This document shows, in pieces, positions 12,846 to 25,484 of a stretch of 64,000 nucleotides of DNA. Below the pieces are notes generated by a model. That model worked only from the letters and a program-made list of their open reading frames with translations. It was not told the DNA's origin and did no database searches. This DNA comes from Angiostrongylus vasorum (lineage: Eukaryota > Nematoda > Chromadorea > Rhabditida > Metastrongylidae). The stretch covers positions 3,279,353 through 3,343,352 of the forward strand of contig JADANN010000375.1 of assembly GCA_018806985.1 (NCBI GenBank). Reading direction: 5' to 3'. The position numbers and the translations under genes are program-made. Position 1 is the first letter of the stretch. Each line of letters opens with the position of its first letter.

Positions 12846-13375
12846 TAAAAATACAACTCACTGTATTCACAAACACTGGCGATCCGTTCTTCAGATGTTC
12901 AATTCGAATCTTGTTAGGATTGGGTGATCTAAAATGAGCTTCATATATTTTCACCGAAGAGATTGCATGCCGGATTTTGGATACTGATGGGACATTATAT
13001 CCGTTAGTAGCAAATTAGAAATAAACGTTCATTCCTATTGCTCTTGTGGACACCTCTACATAGGTCACCAGAGCTTGCCATGGCTTCGTTGAACTTTTCA
13101 AGACACAACCTGAGGACATCCATGCCCGTGTATTCAAAATTGAAATTTGTGTGTGTTGTAAAACAAGTTAAGTAAACGTCAGTGTGGGACATCAAAGCCA
13201 AGGAGTTCAGGTCTTGAATCTGCCTGCATCTCAAGACAGGTACGTGATCAATGTGCATCTGCCACATTATAGTGAGTCATGTCTCATGAATAACTGGGTG
13301 TCGATTACCCGCCTTACCGGATTTCATGGAATAAAGAGAACAACACAGAGCAAGAGGATAAAGAAATTAACGACA

Positions 13376-13640
13376 TGATCAATTCCCGAGAGATGCGCCA
13401 TGGATTCGGTTTCATCAAGCATCGTAGAGGTGAATGAATGTATGTTTGATCAACATAGTGATTTGTGGTGACTTACCTCATATATTATGAGATCGGTGTT
13501 GTATTCTCCAAGGCAGATGTAGTACCAATTTGCCGACCCCGGAGGAATGGAAGGCTTGGTGAGTCTAGGGCGCTGGATGGAACCAGCAATCGACCTAGTT
13601 TGTATTGATGGACACCTCTGACCACTACCACGCACACTCG
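13376..13640 (-). repeat. Family A SINE-like repeat
   Basis: Minus orientation. Keeps TTTCATCAAGCATCGTAGAG, CAATTTGCCGACCCCGGAGG and AAGGCTTGGTGAG. Confidence 0.75.
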
Positions 13641-14485
13641 TAATACAGAACAACTATTCGTTATTCGCGGTATGGAGTAGCTAATAAAAAATCGCAAAAA
13701 ATTGTCTTTGAGGCATCAACCGATGAATTTTCAATTAATCAAATCCTTTGGAAGCAGACAATCATCCAGCTTAATACAAACCATCGGATTGGAATCTGTT
13801 CGACTTGTTGCACGTTCGTGGAAAACATCACCATCCAAAAATCCGTAACGTCTTTTTTTTCAAAATGTGAGGAATGCAACAATGAGTTTGAGAATCCCTG
13901 CACATATAACTCTTTAACAATTACTCCTAACTTCAACATTTGTGGTCCGACGTGGTATGGGGCAGATCGGCATGCATTTATATTAGCTTGGTTCCTTTTC
14001 GGCTATCTATTTCACCGAACAGAAGGTTTTTTTGCGGCTCTTCTGGTATTCGATCGATTAATTTTCCAAAGCAGACAATTTTCAAAGTGTTGAATCACAA
14101 AAGCTACTCTTTTCACTTAATAATAGCTAGTGGAAAATTGTCATTCGGACGAACTTTTTCGTCAACCTGTGGGCACAGTTGTCGATGAATAAGAGGCAAA
14201 GACAGCTAATGATTATGGATGACTATAACAGACACACAGACAACAAAATATGTTGCAAATAATGTCAGCAAACATGACCCGTGTATGAGAATGATGGGCG
14301 TAAACAAGCTGGCATGAATTGATTTCAGTTCACAACGCGCGTGGCAAGACTTGGGCGTCAAACTCTAGCTTTTGGTGCAACTGCCTTTTTCTTTCTTGCA
14401 TACTAATCCCATAAATACAGCTGTATTTGAATCAATGTTCACCCTTCACATGGTTTTTTTTAATTACTGAAATTTTATAAGGACA

Positions 14486-14602
14486 GGGCAAGGACCTCGG
14501 TTGGTGCATGGGATAACGCGTGAGACCCGAAAACGGTAATCGCGAGTTCGAAGCGAACGTAACATTCCGAGTTTTTTCTCATATCTCAGCATCCTTATGG
14601 TT
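14486..14602 (+). repeat. Family B SINE-like repeat
   Basis: AGGACCTCGGTTGGTGCATG, GGTAATCGCGAGTTCGAAGC (B-box-like) and TTTCTCATATCTCAGCATCC. Lies about 210 bp before the first exon of the ATP-grasp-like gene. Confidence 0.6.
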
Positions 14603-14811
14603 ATCTAATGCTTGCATTTTACATAATATATCAGTGATTTGACAATAGAACACTACTATTCATATCGTAGATGTGATTAGCACACAAAGTCGAACACCTC
14701 TATCTATGAGATTAATATGAAATAAGGATGTTGTCGAAACGAAAAGTGGTATTTTAATAATGGTGATATCCGAACATCGACATAAACACCGTTGAACAAG
14801 ATTCAATTCAG

Positions 14812-17800
14812 GTTCGTGAGTTGTGCTCAATGCATGCCGCTTCCGAGCGACGAATCATTGCATTTGAGCGAAATCTTCAGAAGGCAGTGGCCCGAATTCG
14901 AAAAGAAATGGATATCGAGGTTTGTTTTCAAGAATTTATTGTTTTCTCTGACACCTTCTGCAAGTTTTAAGCCCATAATAAATAGTTTTAGTCTCCGAGA
15001 ATTCACGAACAATCGCGATAATCCAGTTTTGTTTCTTTCGTTCCCTGAAAAGTCCGTATGTCTAGAATTGTGTGCTGCGTTCCACTACGCTAAGACAACT
15101 AAAGAAGAAAAGAACTCCCTAAAGTCGGACTCATCAACTATCCAATTGAACTTTATTTTAGTTAACTGTAGTTGAAATTTGCACAGAAGGGTACTATTTG
15201 ATAACTACAAGGAAATCAGTTCTACTCAAGAATGTATGAAATAGCTGGTCGGAATCAAGATGGTGGGAATAATTCTTTTCAGGAAGGTATTAAGTAGCTG
15301 GTTGAAATCAAGCTCATATTAAAATGTTTATTTAAGCTATTGATGTGGGTATGAGTTCTGAGTTTCAAAGTGTTTGCTCTCAGTAGTTATTAAAATCTTG
15401 TTATTCCTAAGTTTTGAGTATTTCCGATTGGGTCGATATTTCTAGGGTTTCTATCCAGAGCAGCTAAAGCAGCTACTGGACGTTCGAGATGCTATCCATA
15501 ATCCACGAAAGAATGGAATCGCCACTTTACGGTTTGTCTCTCACAACTCCTAGGATAAAATGTTTCATCCAAGACTTGAATCAGAGAACTTTTTTTCATT
15601 CGTGTCTACTACGTAGCTTCTTTCGTACACATCTTTTTTCTTGCAGATGATATAATCACTAAAATAAATTGAAAGCTACGTAAAATAAGCAAAAACTGTG
15701 TGAAAGACAACCATAATGATTGAGATGTTTGCCAAAGTGCGGACCGCAGGTGTATGCGGTGGGAATCAAACCCACTATTATGCTTTTTAAGGGCTAACGC
15801 GTTCACCACTGCGCCATGTGGGTCCTTCGTTTCGCCTGTCTCAAATAGTTTTCTATCGATTAGTGCCATCAGCAATCAACCGTCAATGCGATTGAGCTGG
15901 GGAGCACAAATCGGCATTGGACAATTTGTGCGCGCTTCCGCTTTATCCTACGGAAAGGGTAATAGCGTGTGCGTTCGTCACCTTAGACACATGTGTTCCC
16001 GAGTTCTGCAAGTATCTCAGCATCATTATGTCTGTATTTCACATAATACCCTGCCGTGAAAAATTGCAGTAGGCAACAAATAAAAAGTTAACACTGTAGA
16101 CAAAAATTGTTTTTTGTTTCCCCATTACTCAAGTCCGTTAAGCATATGGCTTAAAAAGATGGGAACTTCAAGATAAAAAAGAATTAATAGTACAACTCAT
16201 GCAAAGCTTACAAATCAGCGTTTGTATTTCCAAATGGTCACGGGCGGGAAAAATGTGCTGCTCTTCCGCAGTAGTTAGAGGTGCCTTGCAATGCACACGC
16301 GGTCTTTTGGTTCGCTCGTGCAACCCTCGCAAAGCAAACCCGCAATCCCACCGTGGTCGACACGTTGGTACTAGGGTCATCTGGGAGGATAACAAACACT
16401 GGCTTGATAGCACCATAGCCCCGTTAGTCATTGAAACGTGATCGAGTTGAATACATGACGCCTTCCTAAGGGAATAATCAAAGCTAGATGGGAATAAAGG
16501 CACTACTCGATCCATGGTGGACTCCTATATGTCGTTGTATAACCCAAATATGCATTCAGTCACCTCTGCCGTCCTTGATGGAGTCGCGTGCACGACGTCT
16601 CCATAAGACATTGATCAACGCCAAACGCCAAACGATTTACTTCCAGACAGTGTTCCCTGTCCGGTATTCCACAACCGGAACCGTGGCTGGACGTCATTCG
16701 TTCACAAGTAGGTGACTTTCCACTGGTAGTACGATCCGTTCGTCATCAACCTGTGCAGGATATTTTGCATACAGAACGTGAATTTCGACAATGGCTTAGG
16801 GTATGCCAATGTATAGAACTTACGAATCATGTGGCGCTGAACATTGTAAATGTTTTTATATTTCTACTCCAGGACAATTCTACCGTTGATCTGTCCGGTG
16901 AATATGTGGTGCAGGAGTTCATCGAAGGTGGCTACGATTTTACAGCGTTATGTACAGCGAAAGGTGGACTAATCGGTAAGTGATGCTTTGCTTTAAAATT
17001 GATTAATGGTGGTGTTCTTGGGAAAAGTAAAAAATAGTGTTTGGGAAATCTACAATTCAAGGCTGGCTAAAAGCGACCAGCTGTGCATAGTTGGTGCTTT
17101 CTTCTAATGATATCTCCATACTGAGATCTTGTTAAGGTGTTGTAGGATTACAAGCACTTCGGTTGTTGCAATGTTTAACTTTTATTTACTGTCCATTCCT
17201 TTTCCAATGGCAAGGTATTATGTGAAATGCAACCACAAAGATGCTGAGAGATGAGCAAAGTTCGAAATCTCAGCTGGGCTTCGAAAGCGTGATTGCTATT
17301 ACTGGGGGCTCACGTGCTATCCCCTACACTTACCGAGGCCATCGCTTTGTCTTTTCTCTCTTGTATAGAATGCCATGAATGGAGAATAGGCAGCAAATAG
17401 AACTTCATTGTGATTTCGACTACAGCTTCAGGCTAACTGGATTCAACTGCTGATAGCACTGATAGATTCTTGTTGGCTGAGAGAAAGGTAAAACGAAGGT
17501 CTCGGTTGATGTGGGGACAGCTTGTGAGCCGCTGGTAACGGTAGTCGTGTGTTCGAAGTCCAGCTGAAGTCCCCAGTTTTGCCCATATCTCACCAGCCTT
17601 CTGGCTATAGTTCGGATGTTGTTGTGGATGCTAGTAAATAGACCAAGGAATGGTTTAGAACTGTGTCTATGCCGTAAATCGCACAACTGCCACCCTGATG
17701 TAATAGGAATGATATCCACTAGTATATGAACCAGTTCTCAAATTAATGAATATGGTGATATGGTCCGATCTTAAAGGAAATTTTGGTGTATACGACAATA

Positions 17801-20675
17801 TAGTTATGATGAACATGAGGTGCCGGCATGCATAGGGTAGGGATACGCTGTTTTTTGTCTCTGCAGACTCATCCTGGTTATAAATCGTCCCAAACCGTAT
17901 TCGTGATGATCAAAAGATCTGTACTTATGTGAAATACAGCCACAATGCTGAGGTATTTGCAAAACTCAGACCCCATACCAGATTCAAACCTGCGACTACG
18001 TTTTCCGGCGGCTTGTGTATTACCTATTGCACCACTGGAGGTGAAGCCTTTGCTTTACGTTTCTGCCATCCAGTTTTTCCACCTTACGGTGCCATTAGCG
18101 GTTACCCGTCTACGGAAATGATCTGGGGAGCACAAATCGGCATTGAAAGCAGCTAAGCTGAGGACCTAGCCGAAATCATAGTGTTAACTTTTTTATTTAT
18201 TGCCTGTTATTACTTTTTTCACGATAGTTTCCTCACGACAGGGTATGATGCGAACTACAACCACTGTAATGCTGAGATATTTGTAATACTCCTCATACCA
18301 TGCCAGATTCGAATCCGCGATTACCCTTTTCTGGGGCTCACATGTTACCCGTTGCATAACTGAGGGACTTGCATGAGATCCACCATTAATCAAATGGTCT
18401 GCACTTAGCTAAATCCGCATTTATTTCTACAATATTCCACTTCATTCTGCCAAGACGATGGTTCTAGTTTTAAATTGAATTAGGTGGCAAATCTACTGAC
18501 TGGTAATAAATACTGATCGAGTTCTTCAAGTCAGTTCAAGGCATAAAATGCAGTACTGGACCACTAACGTTAAAATGTGATTGTTGAGAAGAAAGGAAAC
18601 ACGGAGAATACGTCGATTACGAAACCTCATGACGGAAGTAACTTGATCTGACGTTGCTTTTCATAGTTCTCTCACTGAATGCTTTTTAGAAGCAAACGAG
18701 ATTGATCCTTCTGTATTTAATCACTGCTTAATATTTTTACCTCCTCCAAAGTTTGAAGTAACTGGGCATTTTATGTCGTCTTGTTTACCGCCACAATATT
18801 ATTACTGAAGGTGTTTCGTGTTATATGATGTCCTAACTTTGTGTTCTCCAGGCTTCAGCCGACTCACAGCCTGAGTCGATTCTCGAAGTCTCCTTTCTTA
18901 ACACTTTTAAAGTAGCATTTTAACATTATTAGCATGGTAAGAGGGAAGGTATAAAGAGAGTATGATAGAGTGGAAGCAAGAACAACGCTCAGAAAAGTAA
19001 GCAAATTTTAAAAAAATTTAAAAAGATATTTCGAATATTTGCTTTCAGCTTGTGCTGCTTCGATTGAAACTCATCGCACAATCCTTGAATGTGTCCAGAA
19101 TCAGTTGCCTTACGCGATACAGTTGTTCTCCGTCGAACAAACCAGGGATATTTTACCAGGTGTGGAGTCGTTCACTACTCAGGTATGTCTTGTTTTCTTG
19201 GCGTCTCCTACAAGTACTCGACTTCTTAGCGATCTAATGTGACTGATGCAACGGACGAAAGTGACGATACACAGTCCTCGCATTTTCGAAATAAGAAAGT
19301 GCTCTGAAATGTCACGATGGTTCTTGATGTTTATTAAAACGCTTTAAAAGGAAGCGCACGTTTTCTCGAGGGAAATGTACGAATAAAAGTCTTGGAAAGT
19401 ACGTGAAGTGCTCAGCGGTGGTTAATGGCTCACTTATGCACATGTAGCTGACTCTATTCAGCGCAGTAGATTGCGTTAATGATTATACTTACTTGCTTGA
19501 TACTTGAATGGTCCGTCCTCAGTAGTTATGCGGCCCGCGGATAATCTTCATTTCTCGGGGTTAAGCCATTGTGGTTCCCTGGAATCCCAAGTTCAGCCTG
19601 GCAAAAGTCTGGCCCACGTCTTCACCACCACAGGCAGTCGCAGCCTTTGTGGATCAGAGAGAGATTTGCCACCATGCGACTTTGATACCAGGATCGTAGT
19701 GGATCGTGATATTGGTGAAAACACCAGACTCCTTCTCAGCTTGGGAGACCCTGCCGTGGGGACGAATCCCCATACTGTACATCGCAGTCCCACACCCAGG
19801 AACAGCTTTCAACCATGATGAGGCGGTTAAGCGTTGGCAAGTAAAGATTATATGGTCTATAAAATGAGCTGCAAGGGCCCATCGATGTGCTGAATCAGTA
19901 TTTATATGCTCTTTTTCCTCCAACACCAATACGCTGACTTCAGATTGATAATAGAGTTAGTTTACCCAGGCGCGAAATCGGACCAAAGACATTGTGTGTA
20001 TTTCAGGGTACGACCAAGCGTACGCTAAACTCTTACGTCACAATTGCTGCAGTAAATGCAGTTTTAGAAATAACCACACGTCCATAGAGAGATAGCAGCA
20101 AGCACATACCATGAAAAAAAGGACTAGAATTATAAAGTTATCTACGATTCTTCGTTTTAGGTAATTAAAGCGACCTTTTCCAAAAGTTACGTTGGTGCGA
20201 TATTTATCAAGGGATTCTATAAGGTATTCCGGAACACTGAGGATATTATAAGTGTAAAAACGAAGAATAATGAAAGCTCATGAAATTAATTCAGGGTCAT
20301 AATGACATATTCTTCCTTGGTTGTACGTTAGAACCAGAATCCGATACGTTACGAACGCTGTTTGCCATGTCACCAACTGTTTCATGGGAGACTGTACTTA
20401 TTGAAAGTCATCTCGAAAACAGCAAAACTTCATTGGTGAGTACGCTGAAGCATTTTCTTTAACAATTTCATAACCACATCAGAAGACGGAGTCACAGAAA
20501 CTTAACTCAAACACTTGCATAGCTCGCCATGAGGCAATAATCGGTAGTGTTTCGTAGTGTTTCCACTTTTTATCGCCAGTCTTGGAGGATAAGAGTGAGC
20601 CAGATGTCTTTTAAGACAGCGGGGACTCTTCCCATGTGTTTAAACTTGTCTGCTCCATTTGACTCCTTAGTTTTG
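14812..20675 (+). CDS. Multi-exon gene with ATP-grasp-like region (partial)
   Basis: Eight exons bounded by AG/GT join in phase: 14812-14919, 15446-15531, 16647-16800, 16873-16975, 19049-19182, 20161-20223, 20295-20435, 20580-20675 (last one least sure). About 296 residues are read. Exon 1 (VRELCSMHAASERRIIAFER) is charged and helical. Exon 3 has SGIPQPEPW then FPLVVRSVRHQPVQDI, and exon 4 has YVVQEFIEGGYDFTALC. Together these resemble the aGIPvP, FPvvvKP and vvqEfi-G-eft strands of ATP-grasp ligases and kinases, with Arg where the nucleotide-binding Lys is usual. Exons 6-7 read IKGFYK-GHNDIFFLGCTLEP. The first exon begins at an acceptor, so upstream exons are missing, and I could not settle the 3' end. 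A candidate terminal exon at 21670-21764 fits only in another phase. Substrate and exact family are not recognised. Introns hold SINE-like families A and B. Confidence 0.62.
15715..16110. repeat. Family B SINE-like sequences in intron
   Basis: The minus copy (15715-15845) has GGTGGGAATCAAACCC, the complement of a good tRNA B box, and GGCGCAGTGG-type A box. A plus-oriented tail (about 15945-16110) has GCAAGTATCTCAGCATCATT and AAATAAAAAGTTAAC. Confidence 0.65.
16246..16626 (+). repeat. Family A SINE-like repeat(s), degenerate
   Basis: Intronic, before exon 3 of the ATP-grasp-like gene. A diverged body (16246-16490) is followed by a second tail fragment (16530-16626: AAATATGCATTCAGTCACCT ... 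GACATTGATCAACGCC), so at least two copies are nested or adjacent. Confidence 0.6.
17212..17605. repeat. Family B SINE-like pair, facing
   Basis: The minus copy at 17212-17365 and the plus copy at 17485-17605 (GAAGGTCTCGGTTGATGTGG, GTGTGTTCGAAGTCCAGC) face each other in the intron between exons 4 and 5 of the ATP-grasp-like gene. Confidence 0.6.
17925..18205 (-). repeat. Family B SINE-like repeat
   Basis: Minus copy with body CTGAGGTATTTGCAAAACTC, box CCAGATTCAAACCTGCG and a tail shared with 7.64-7.79 kb (GAGCACAAATCGGCATTG ... GTTAACTTTTTTATTTA). Confidence 0.6.
18230..18395 (-). repeat. Family B SINE-like repeat
   Basis: Minus copy with GCCAGATTCGAATCCGCG, a near-consensus tRNA B box, followed by ACCCGTTGCATAACTGAGG. 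Confidence 0.65.
19506..19832 (-). repeat. Family C repeat (about 380-bp consensus)
   Basis: Minus copy between exons 5 and 6 of the ATP-grasp-like gene, from TGGTCCGTCCTCAGTAGTTA to ATGATGAGGCGG. Includes GGATCAGAGAGAGATTTGCC and GCTTGGGAGACCCTGCCGT. Confidence 0.8.
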
Positions 20676-22454
20676 GTAATCATGCTAACGGTGGGCAAGC
20701 CTTCATCGTATATACCATTTCGATACTGTCGAGCACCCCCAAAGATGACGACGTTGTCTAAAACAATTAAATTCCAAACACGTATATTGAAGAAAGAAAC
20801 AATTTCAAAGCAATGTGATGATATTCAGTGTTGTATTTAGAATGGCATTACCGCATCGCCGTCGGTGCATCACTGTGTTGTGAACTTTCCGAGGGCAGAA
20901 GGAGTGCTGATCCATCAGACCTCGATTCCAAAAAGGTACTCAATCTTTTTTATACAAACAATAAAGTATGTGGTCTGACGAAACAAAGAGTCCAGTGAAA
21001 CTCCGCTTATCCCCAGGACCGATCTTTCTGTTAACTTCTGCGTTGATCAAATAATTCACTGTATTCTTTATGAACAGACACGAATTTACAACTCTATTCT
21101 TTATTGGAAAAAAAGTTGACGTTTTCACGAATTTCGCCTTCTTCAGAGCTCGGAAAGGTCAAGTTGACCACAATATACCTAGCTAAATCCCTCCATAAAA
21201 AGCAGGAAGAAACGCGAAACCGAAATTTCAATCGCTTTGAAAGCAAAGTACTTTCTTCGCACACAGCGCTTTCCATGAGTCTTCCACTGAGTATTTCACG
21301 AGGTAACCAACGCTGCAGAGCTCACATGGAAGCGCAATGTGCCTCTCACATTAAAATATCATTCTCAAATTCTGTGTGAGATCATGACTGTCTGCGAGTC
21401 ATTCCTCACTACGGTCCATTTTCGGAGATTTGTCGCGAATGCTTTAAGAATCTTGCGCGCTCATGTTTTCGATTCCTATGCGAGAATGGTAACCACTACT
21501 TCAAAATGTTTTGCGTTTCTGAGTCGTATGCGTGCCTGATGAGCATTTGGTTTAAGTTTAACTTTATCGACTTTTTGTTCCTTCATACGTCGACTCAAAA
21601 TGCACCACAACAAACTGAAATCGTTTTGTTCACTGATTTGACTCATGCATAATTTCTTTTCTAACAGAAGTACCCATAAATACACTCTTTCGTCCAGAAT
21701 ATCTTGTAGGCCGACAAGCGAAATGCGTGTGGCATGGCGATGTGCTGAAGGACAAGAAATGAAGAACAGCGTACACATCGACGATAATGTCGTGCAGGTA
21801 AGCTATTTTATTTTAGCCATTTCGGCTATTAAAATCCTAGGCAAAACAGCTTTAACGGGTGTAGTATTATCAAATACCAAGACTTTGCATGTTCCCCTAC
21901 AGCAAACAGCAACTAGCAGCCCATCCTGGAACCGTAGCGTAGCGCGCTGTGCTAGTTGTCAAGACAAGCCGTGATTTGGTGTTTTAATCCAGTATGTGCA
22001 AAAAATAACCTTTTGAGAATACCTGTTAAGTTATAGAATTAAATATGCACCATAGAAGTAAACTTTGAAACGTAGTTGTTTAAGCTCATTAGAAAGCTTG
22101 TCAATCATCACCAAAGGCATCTGTGGTTGAGCCTGGTTGAAGAAAGGCGCTATCACAGCAGTGGTGCTAAACGGCTCCACAAATTACCTTGCATTTATTA
22201 ATATTAATGTGACAAAACCGGCTGTCATCAATTCGTCGGCACCTCAACGACACAACTGCGCGCTGGCTCTTAAAGTCTAGAGAAAGACGTCGCATTACAG
22301 AATTAATCATAAGCCAGATGTCTTCGTCTTTCTCTTGGCCATATTTAATATATTTTCGACAGAATAGTGGTGGAATGTAAGCTAAGAAGCGGCGGATTCT
22401 TGCCAGTATGCCGCGTTTTGGCGTCTTATTTTAGGGATAAGAATGAAGAATAAA
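20676..22454. other. Downstream region of the ATP-grasp-like gene
   Basis: Holds a degenerate family E copy (21.0-21.17 kb) and a candidate exon after acceptor TTTCTAACAG at 21670 that reads VPINTLFRPEYLVGRQAKCV and ends in TGA at 21762-21764. Its phase does not match exon 8. Otherwise nothing recognised. Confidence 0.4.
21105..21165 (+). repeat. Family E motif copy (degenerate)
   Basis: GTTGACGTTTTCACGAATTT followed by CGCCTTCTTCAGAGCTCGG; the upstream stretch (21016-21060) also has CCAGGACCGATCTTTCTGTT as in the other family E copies. Diverged. Confidence 0.6.
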
Positions 22455-22735
22455 GGATAAAGGATAGATCTCTCGGCATTGATCAATCCCTGAGGAGTGC
22501 GAGATGCATTCGAGTTCATTAAGCATCGTTAGAGGTAATTGAATGCATATCTGGCTTTTAAATTGACTCGCGGTGGCTTACCGATGTATTGAATCAGTGA
22601 TACTATCCTCCCAGACAAGTCTAGTAGCGGTTTGCCGAACGCGGAACGATGGAAGACTTGCTGAGTCTGGAGCGCGGTATCGAACTGCTATGTTTTGCAA
22701 GGCGCCTCTAACCACTGTGCTACACGCGCCTTGGC
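22455..22735 (-). repeat. Family A SINE-like repeat
   Basis: From AAAGGATAGATCTCTCGGCA to CACTGTGCTACACGCG; full length but diverged in the middle. Confidence 0.75.
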
Positions 22736-22785
22736 TTCTTTTTTAACCAAGGAATTAGCAAGTGTTGGGATTTTAATAAAAATTT

Positions 22786-23055
22786 TAAGGCATCCAATGT
22801 CCGGGTTGAGCAATATTCTAGAGATAAGCCATGAATTGGACTCCATTCGTAGCACTGTAGCGATGATTGAATGCATAGTTGGCTAACACAATGAATTTGT
22901 AGTGGTGCATACTGATTTAACCACTTAGTATTTTATATTCTACCAGACAGGTGTGGCACTAATTAGCCTACCTTGGATGAAAGCGGGATCGAACTAAAGG
23001 CAATGTGTTTGCCACAATCCAGCTCTTACCAATGCGTTATGCGCTACAAGGCCGT
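22786..23055 (-). repeat. Family A SINE-like repeat, degenerate
   Basis: Only the landmarks remain: GATGATTGAATGCATAGTTG, CAGACAGGTGTGGCAC and GCGGGATCGAAC. Directly follows another copy in the same orientation. Confidence 0.55.
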
Positions 23056-23547
23056 CCATTGCAAAAATACAGTGTATTTTATTTCGAAAATACGGATAAT
23101 TCTAGGTGTACCTTTCGAACTCAGACCACACACGCCTAATCGACGAAGCTCAGGACATAATGCAAAGTACGGATATCACCATCGATCGCAATGTGTTGCT
23201 GGAACGCCATTCAGTGTGCCGTCGTAATCTATCACGTCTGAATCCACGCGAATTAATTCGAAGTTGTACAACAAAAGACTGAGGTCATAAAGTGGTAGCC
23301 ACAGATACTATCGAGTCGAACCCATAATCTCACTTTCAATTCGTACACTTCATCAGAATATGATTTGTTCAAAATTTTCATCCCTCATTTCACATTTCTT
23401 TTTAACCTAGGTATCAAGTGAATGACTTTTCTTAATTTGTACTCTATAGTGGTGCGGGTAGAATGCTGTTGTTCTTGAATAATATTGTATCGACACAGGC
23501 AATCACATGGCAAATCAATATTTCATTAAAAAAGATATTAATATTAC

Positions 23548-23760
23548 GTCATGCGTTCGACTTCATTAAGTGTCGTAAAGGTGATTGGATGCACTAATTA
23601 GCTGTGGTAGGCTACCGATTCGCAAAGGCAGTGGCTTTTATCCTTCTAGAAAAATCCAAGCAAATTTTGCAACCATGGAGGATTCGAAAGTTTCGCACGG
23701 AGTAGGGTTGAACCCTAGACCGCATCTGCTCTAGGGCAACTCTAATCACGACGTTGCACT
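23548..23760 (-). repeat. Family A SINE-like repeat, degenerate and internally deleted
   Basis: Retains TTCGACTTCATTAAGTGTCG, AGGTGATTGGATGCAC and a tRNA-like end with GGGTTGAACCC. Confidence 0.5.
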
Positions 23761-24103
23761 ATTTCAGTAATAACAATCAAGTGACTAACAAAAACGAGGT
23801 CTGTTACTCGAATATTTACCTTATTCACCGGTTCAGTCTTCCACGATCTTTGCATTACTTGACGATAAGTCTAAAAATCGGTATATCTGAACGAGGCGGA
23901 AGCTCACAATGGAAATTTCCCAGTTTTAAGTTGACAAAAAAAGAACTAGAAAGAGCAGGAGAGAGAGAGAGACGAAGAAAGAATGAGCAGATCTGTTGAA
24001 CACAAAACAAATCTGCCACATAATGGTATCATGAAGAAGTGTGTCTTAAATAAACATATTATGAATAATTATGAATACTGGACTTATTCTTTCTACCAAT
24101 GGC

Positions 24104-24485
24104 TCACCGCCTCATCGTGGCTGGGAGGTGTTCCTGGGTGTCGGGCGGCGATGTATAGTGGGGGATCTCGTCCCCACGGTAGGGTCTCCCAAGCTAACAA
24201 TGAGTCCGCGTTTTCCATCAGGAAGCCTAGTTGAGAGTAAACCAATACCAGGATCCACCACCGTCCTGGTAGCGAACTAGTTGCATGGTTACAAATCTCT
24301 CTCTGATCCACAAGGACTACCTCTGCCTGTGGTGGTGGTGGACGGCCTAGGGCATACTTTGGCTAGGCTGAGCTCGCGACTGCAGCGAAACACAATAGCT
24401 AAACCAGAAATACTACGAAAAATGGAGATTATGCTGAATCCCGCACAGCCAGTGAGGACGGGCCGTCCAAGTGTCCAAGTAAGTA
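24104..24485 (+). repeat. Family C repeat, full length
   Basis: Starts CACCGCCTCATCGTGGCTGG, includes ACCAGGATCCACCACCGTCC and CACAGCCAGTGAGGACGGGC, and ends with repeated GTCCAAGT and GTAAGTAC units. Confidence 0.85.
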
Positions 24486-25484
24486 CTTTACAGCGGCTAA
24501 GTGCAAGTGGAAACCTCGGTATGTTAACGCTAAACTTATATCGTACAAATGAAATTGGGGTCTTTACACATTTGCGACTTTGGCAATGAGGTTTTCGACA
24601 AAGTCTAATCTTCGTTCTTGATGGACTTGCAAGTTTCTTCGCAATAAACAATACTTTTTCCGAATAAGAAGTAACAGTTGAAGTAATGGTCAATTGTTAC
24701 TCGAATAACCGGTCAGTGAACTCGTCAGACAAAGAGGTTTTCCCATAGTTTGAAGTTTAGAATGCCACTTGTCCCAGCGATACCAGTCACAACATATGTG
24801 CTTGGTAATCGATTGATCACAAACAGTATAGGAAATGATTTCGGTGGCCAAAATAAACCACCAGATAGAAAATGACCCCTGTATATCCCACTGCGGCCAG
24901 TCAGCTCGCTATCTCTGACTGTATAGAATGCACACCGTCCGTTAGATGTATCAAAAAGAATCCTTCAAAACTTCCAGTGTTACCCGCTGAATGACGTTTA
25001 TGTGCGCATGTTGTCACACACCAATTCGTAATCGCGAACGTTTTCACATAGTAGGCAGCTTAGAACATTTTACTATACGCTTGAGCGGTGTTGTTGCAAC
25101 ATATTGCAGCAGTGGAGGAGCAAATAACAGATAAGTACGTTTCCCGTGAAATTTCTGCCGTTAATATACAGTAGTGGTTGTGAGGCGTACTTGTCAGCGA
25201 TCCCCGGCGTTGTCCAGTCATCCGTTATGGTTCGAATACTCTGATATCGAAACCGTCCGTCCCTTCAGGACTGCAAATTGCTTTAAAGTTCCCAGCAAGA
25301 ATAAATCTGTTGACTTGACAAATCGGAAGCATCCTTAAAGGTGTAACACAAACCAAGTTTGCATCCGAATAACTATCATTACATCCTGTGATAGCAGTTG
25401 TGAATAACCGTTGGCAAGTGGAGATGCAGAGGATTCAATTAAAATATTTTCTTTCGATAGGATTCACGATCGAATTCCGTTGAA

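Larger units (their letters stand above)
12846..14811. other. Region upstream of the first ATP-grasp-like exon
   Basis: Apart from a family A copy (13376-13640) and a family B copy (14486-14602) I see nothing certain. The missing 5' exons of the gene beginning at an acceptor at 14812 should lie here or beyond. Confidence 0.4.
23056..25324. other. Intergenic with family A and C copies
   Basis: Besides the repeats listed at 23.55 and 24.1 kb there is no recognisable coding sequence. The homology of duplication block A begins at 25325. Confidence 0.5.

Noticed and set aside
15754..18363. Possible tRNA genes, because good B boxes such as GATTCGAATCC occur
   Set aside because: No acceptor-stem pairing or full cloverleaf could be drawn, and the sequences belong to multi-copy SINE-like repeats.
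21670..21764. Terminal exon of the ATP-grasp-like gene (VPINTLFRPEYLVGRQ..., stop TGA)
   Set aside because: Acceptor and peptide look good, but its phase does not follow exon 8. Kept only as a note until an intermediate exon is found.
24289..24693. 134-codon open frame on the minus strand
   Set aside because: Largely the reverse complement of a family C repeat plus unique DNA; the same frame is open in part in other family C copies.
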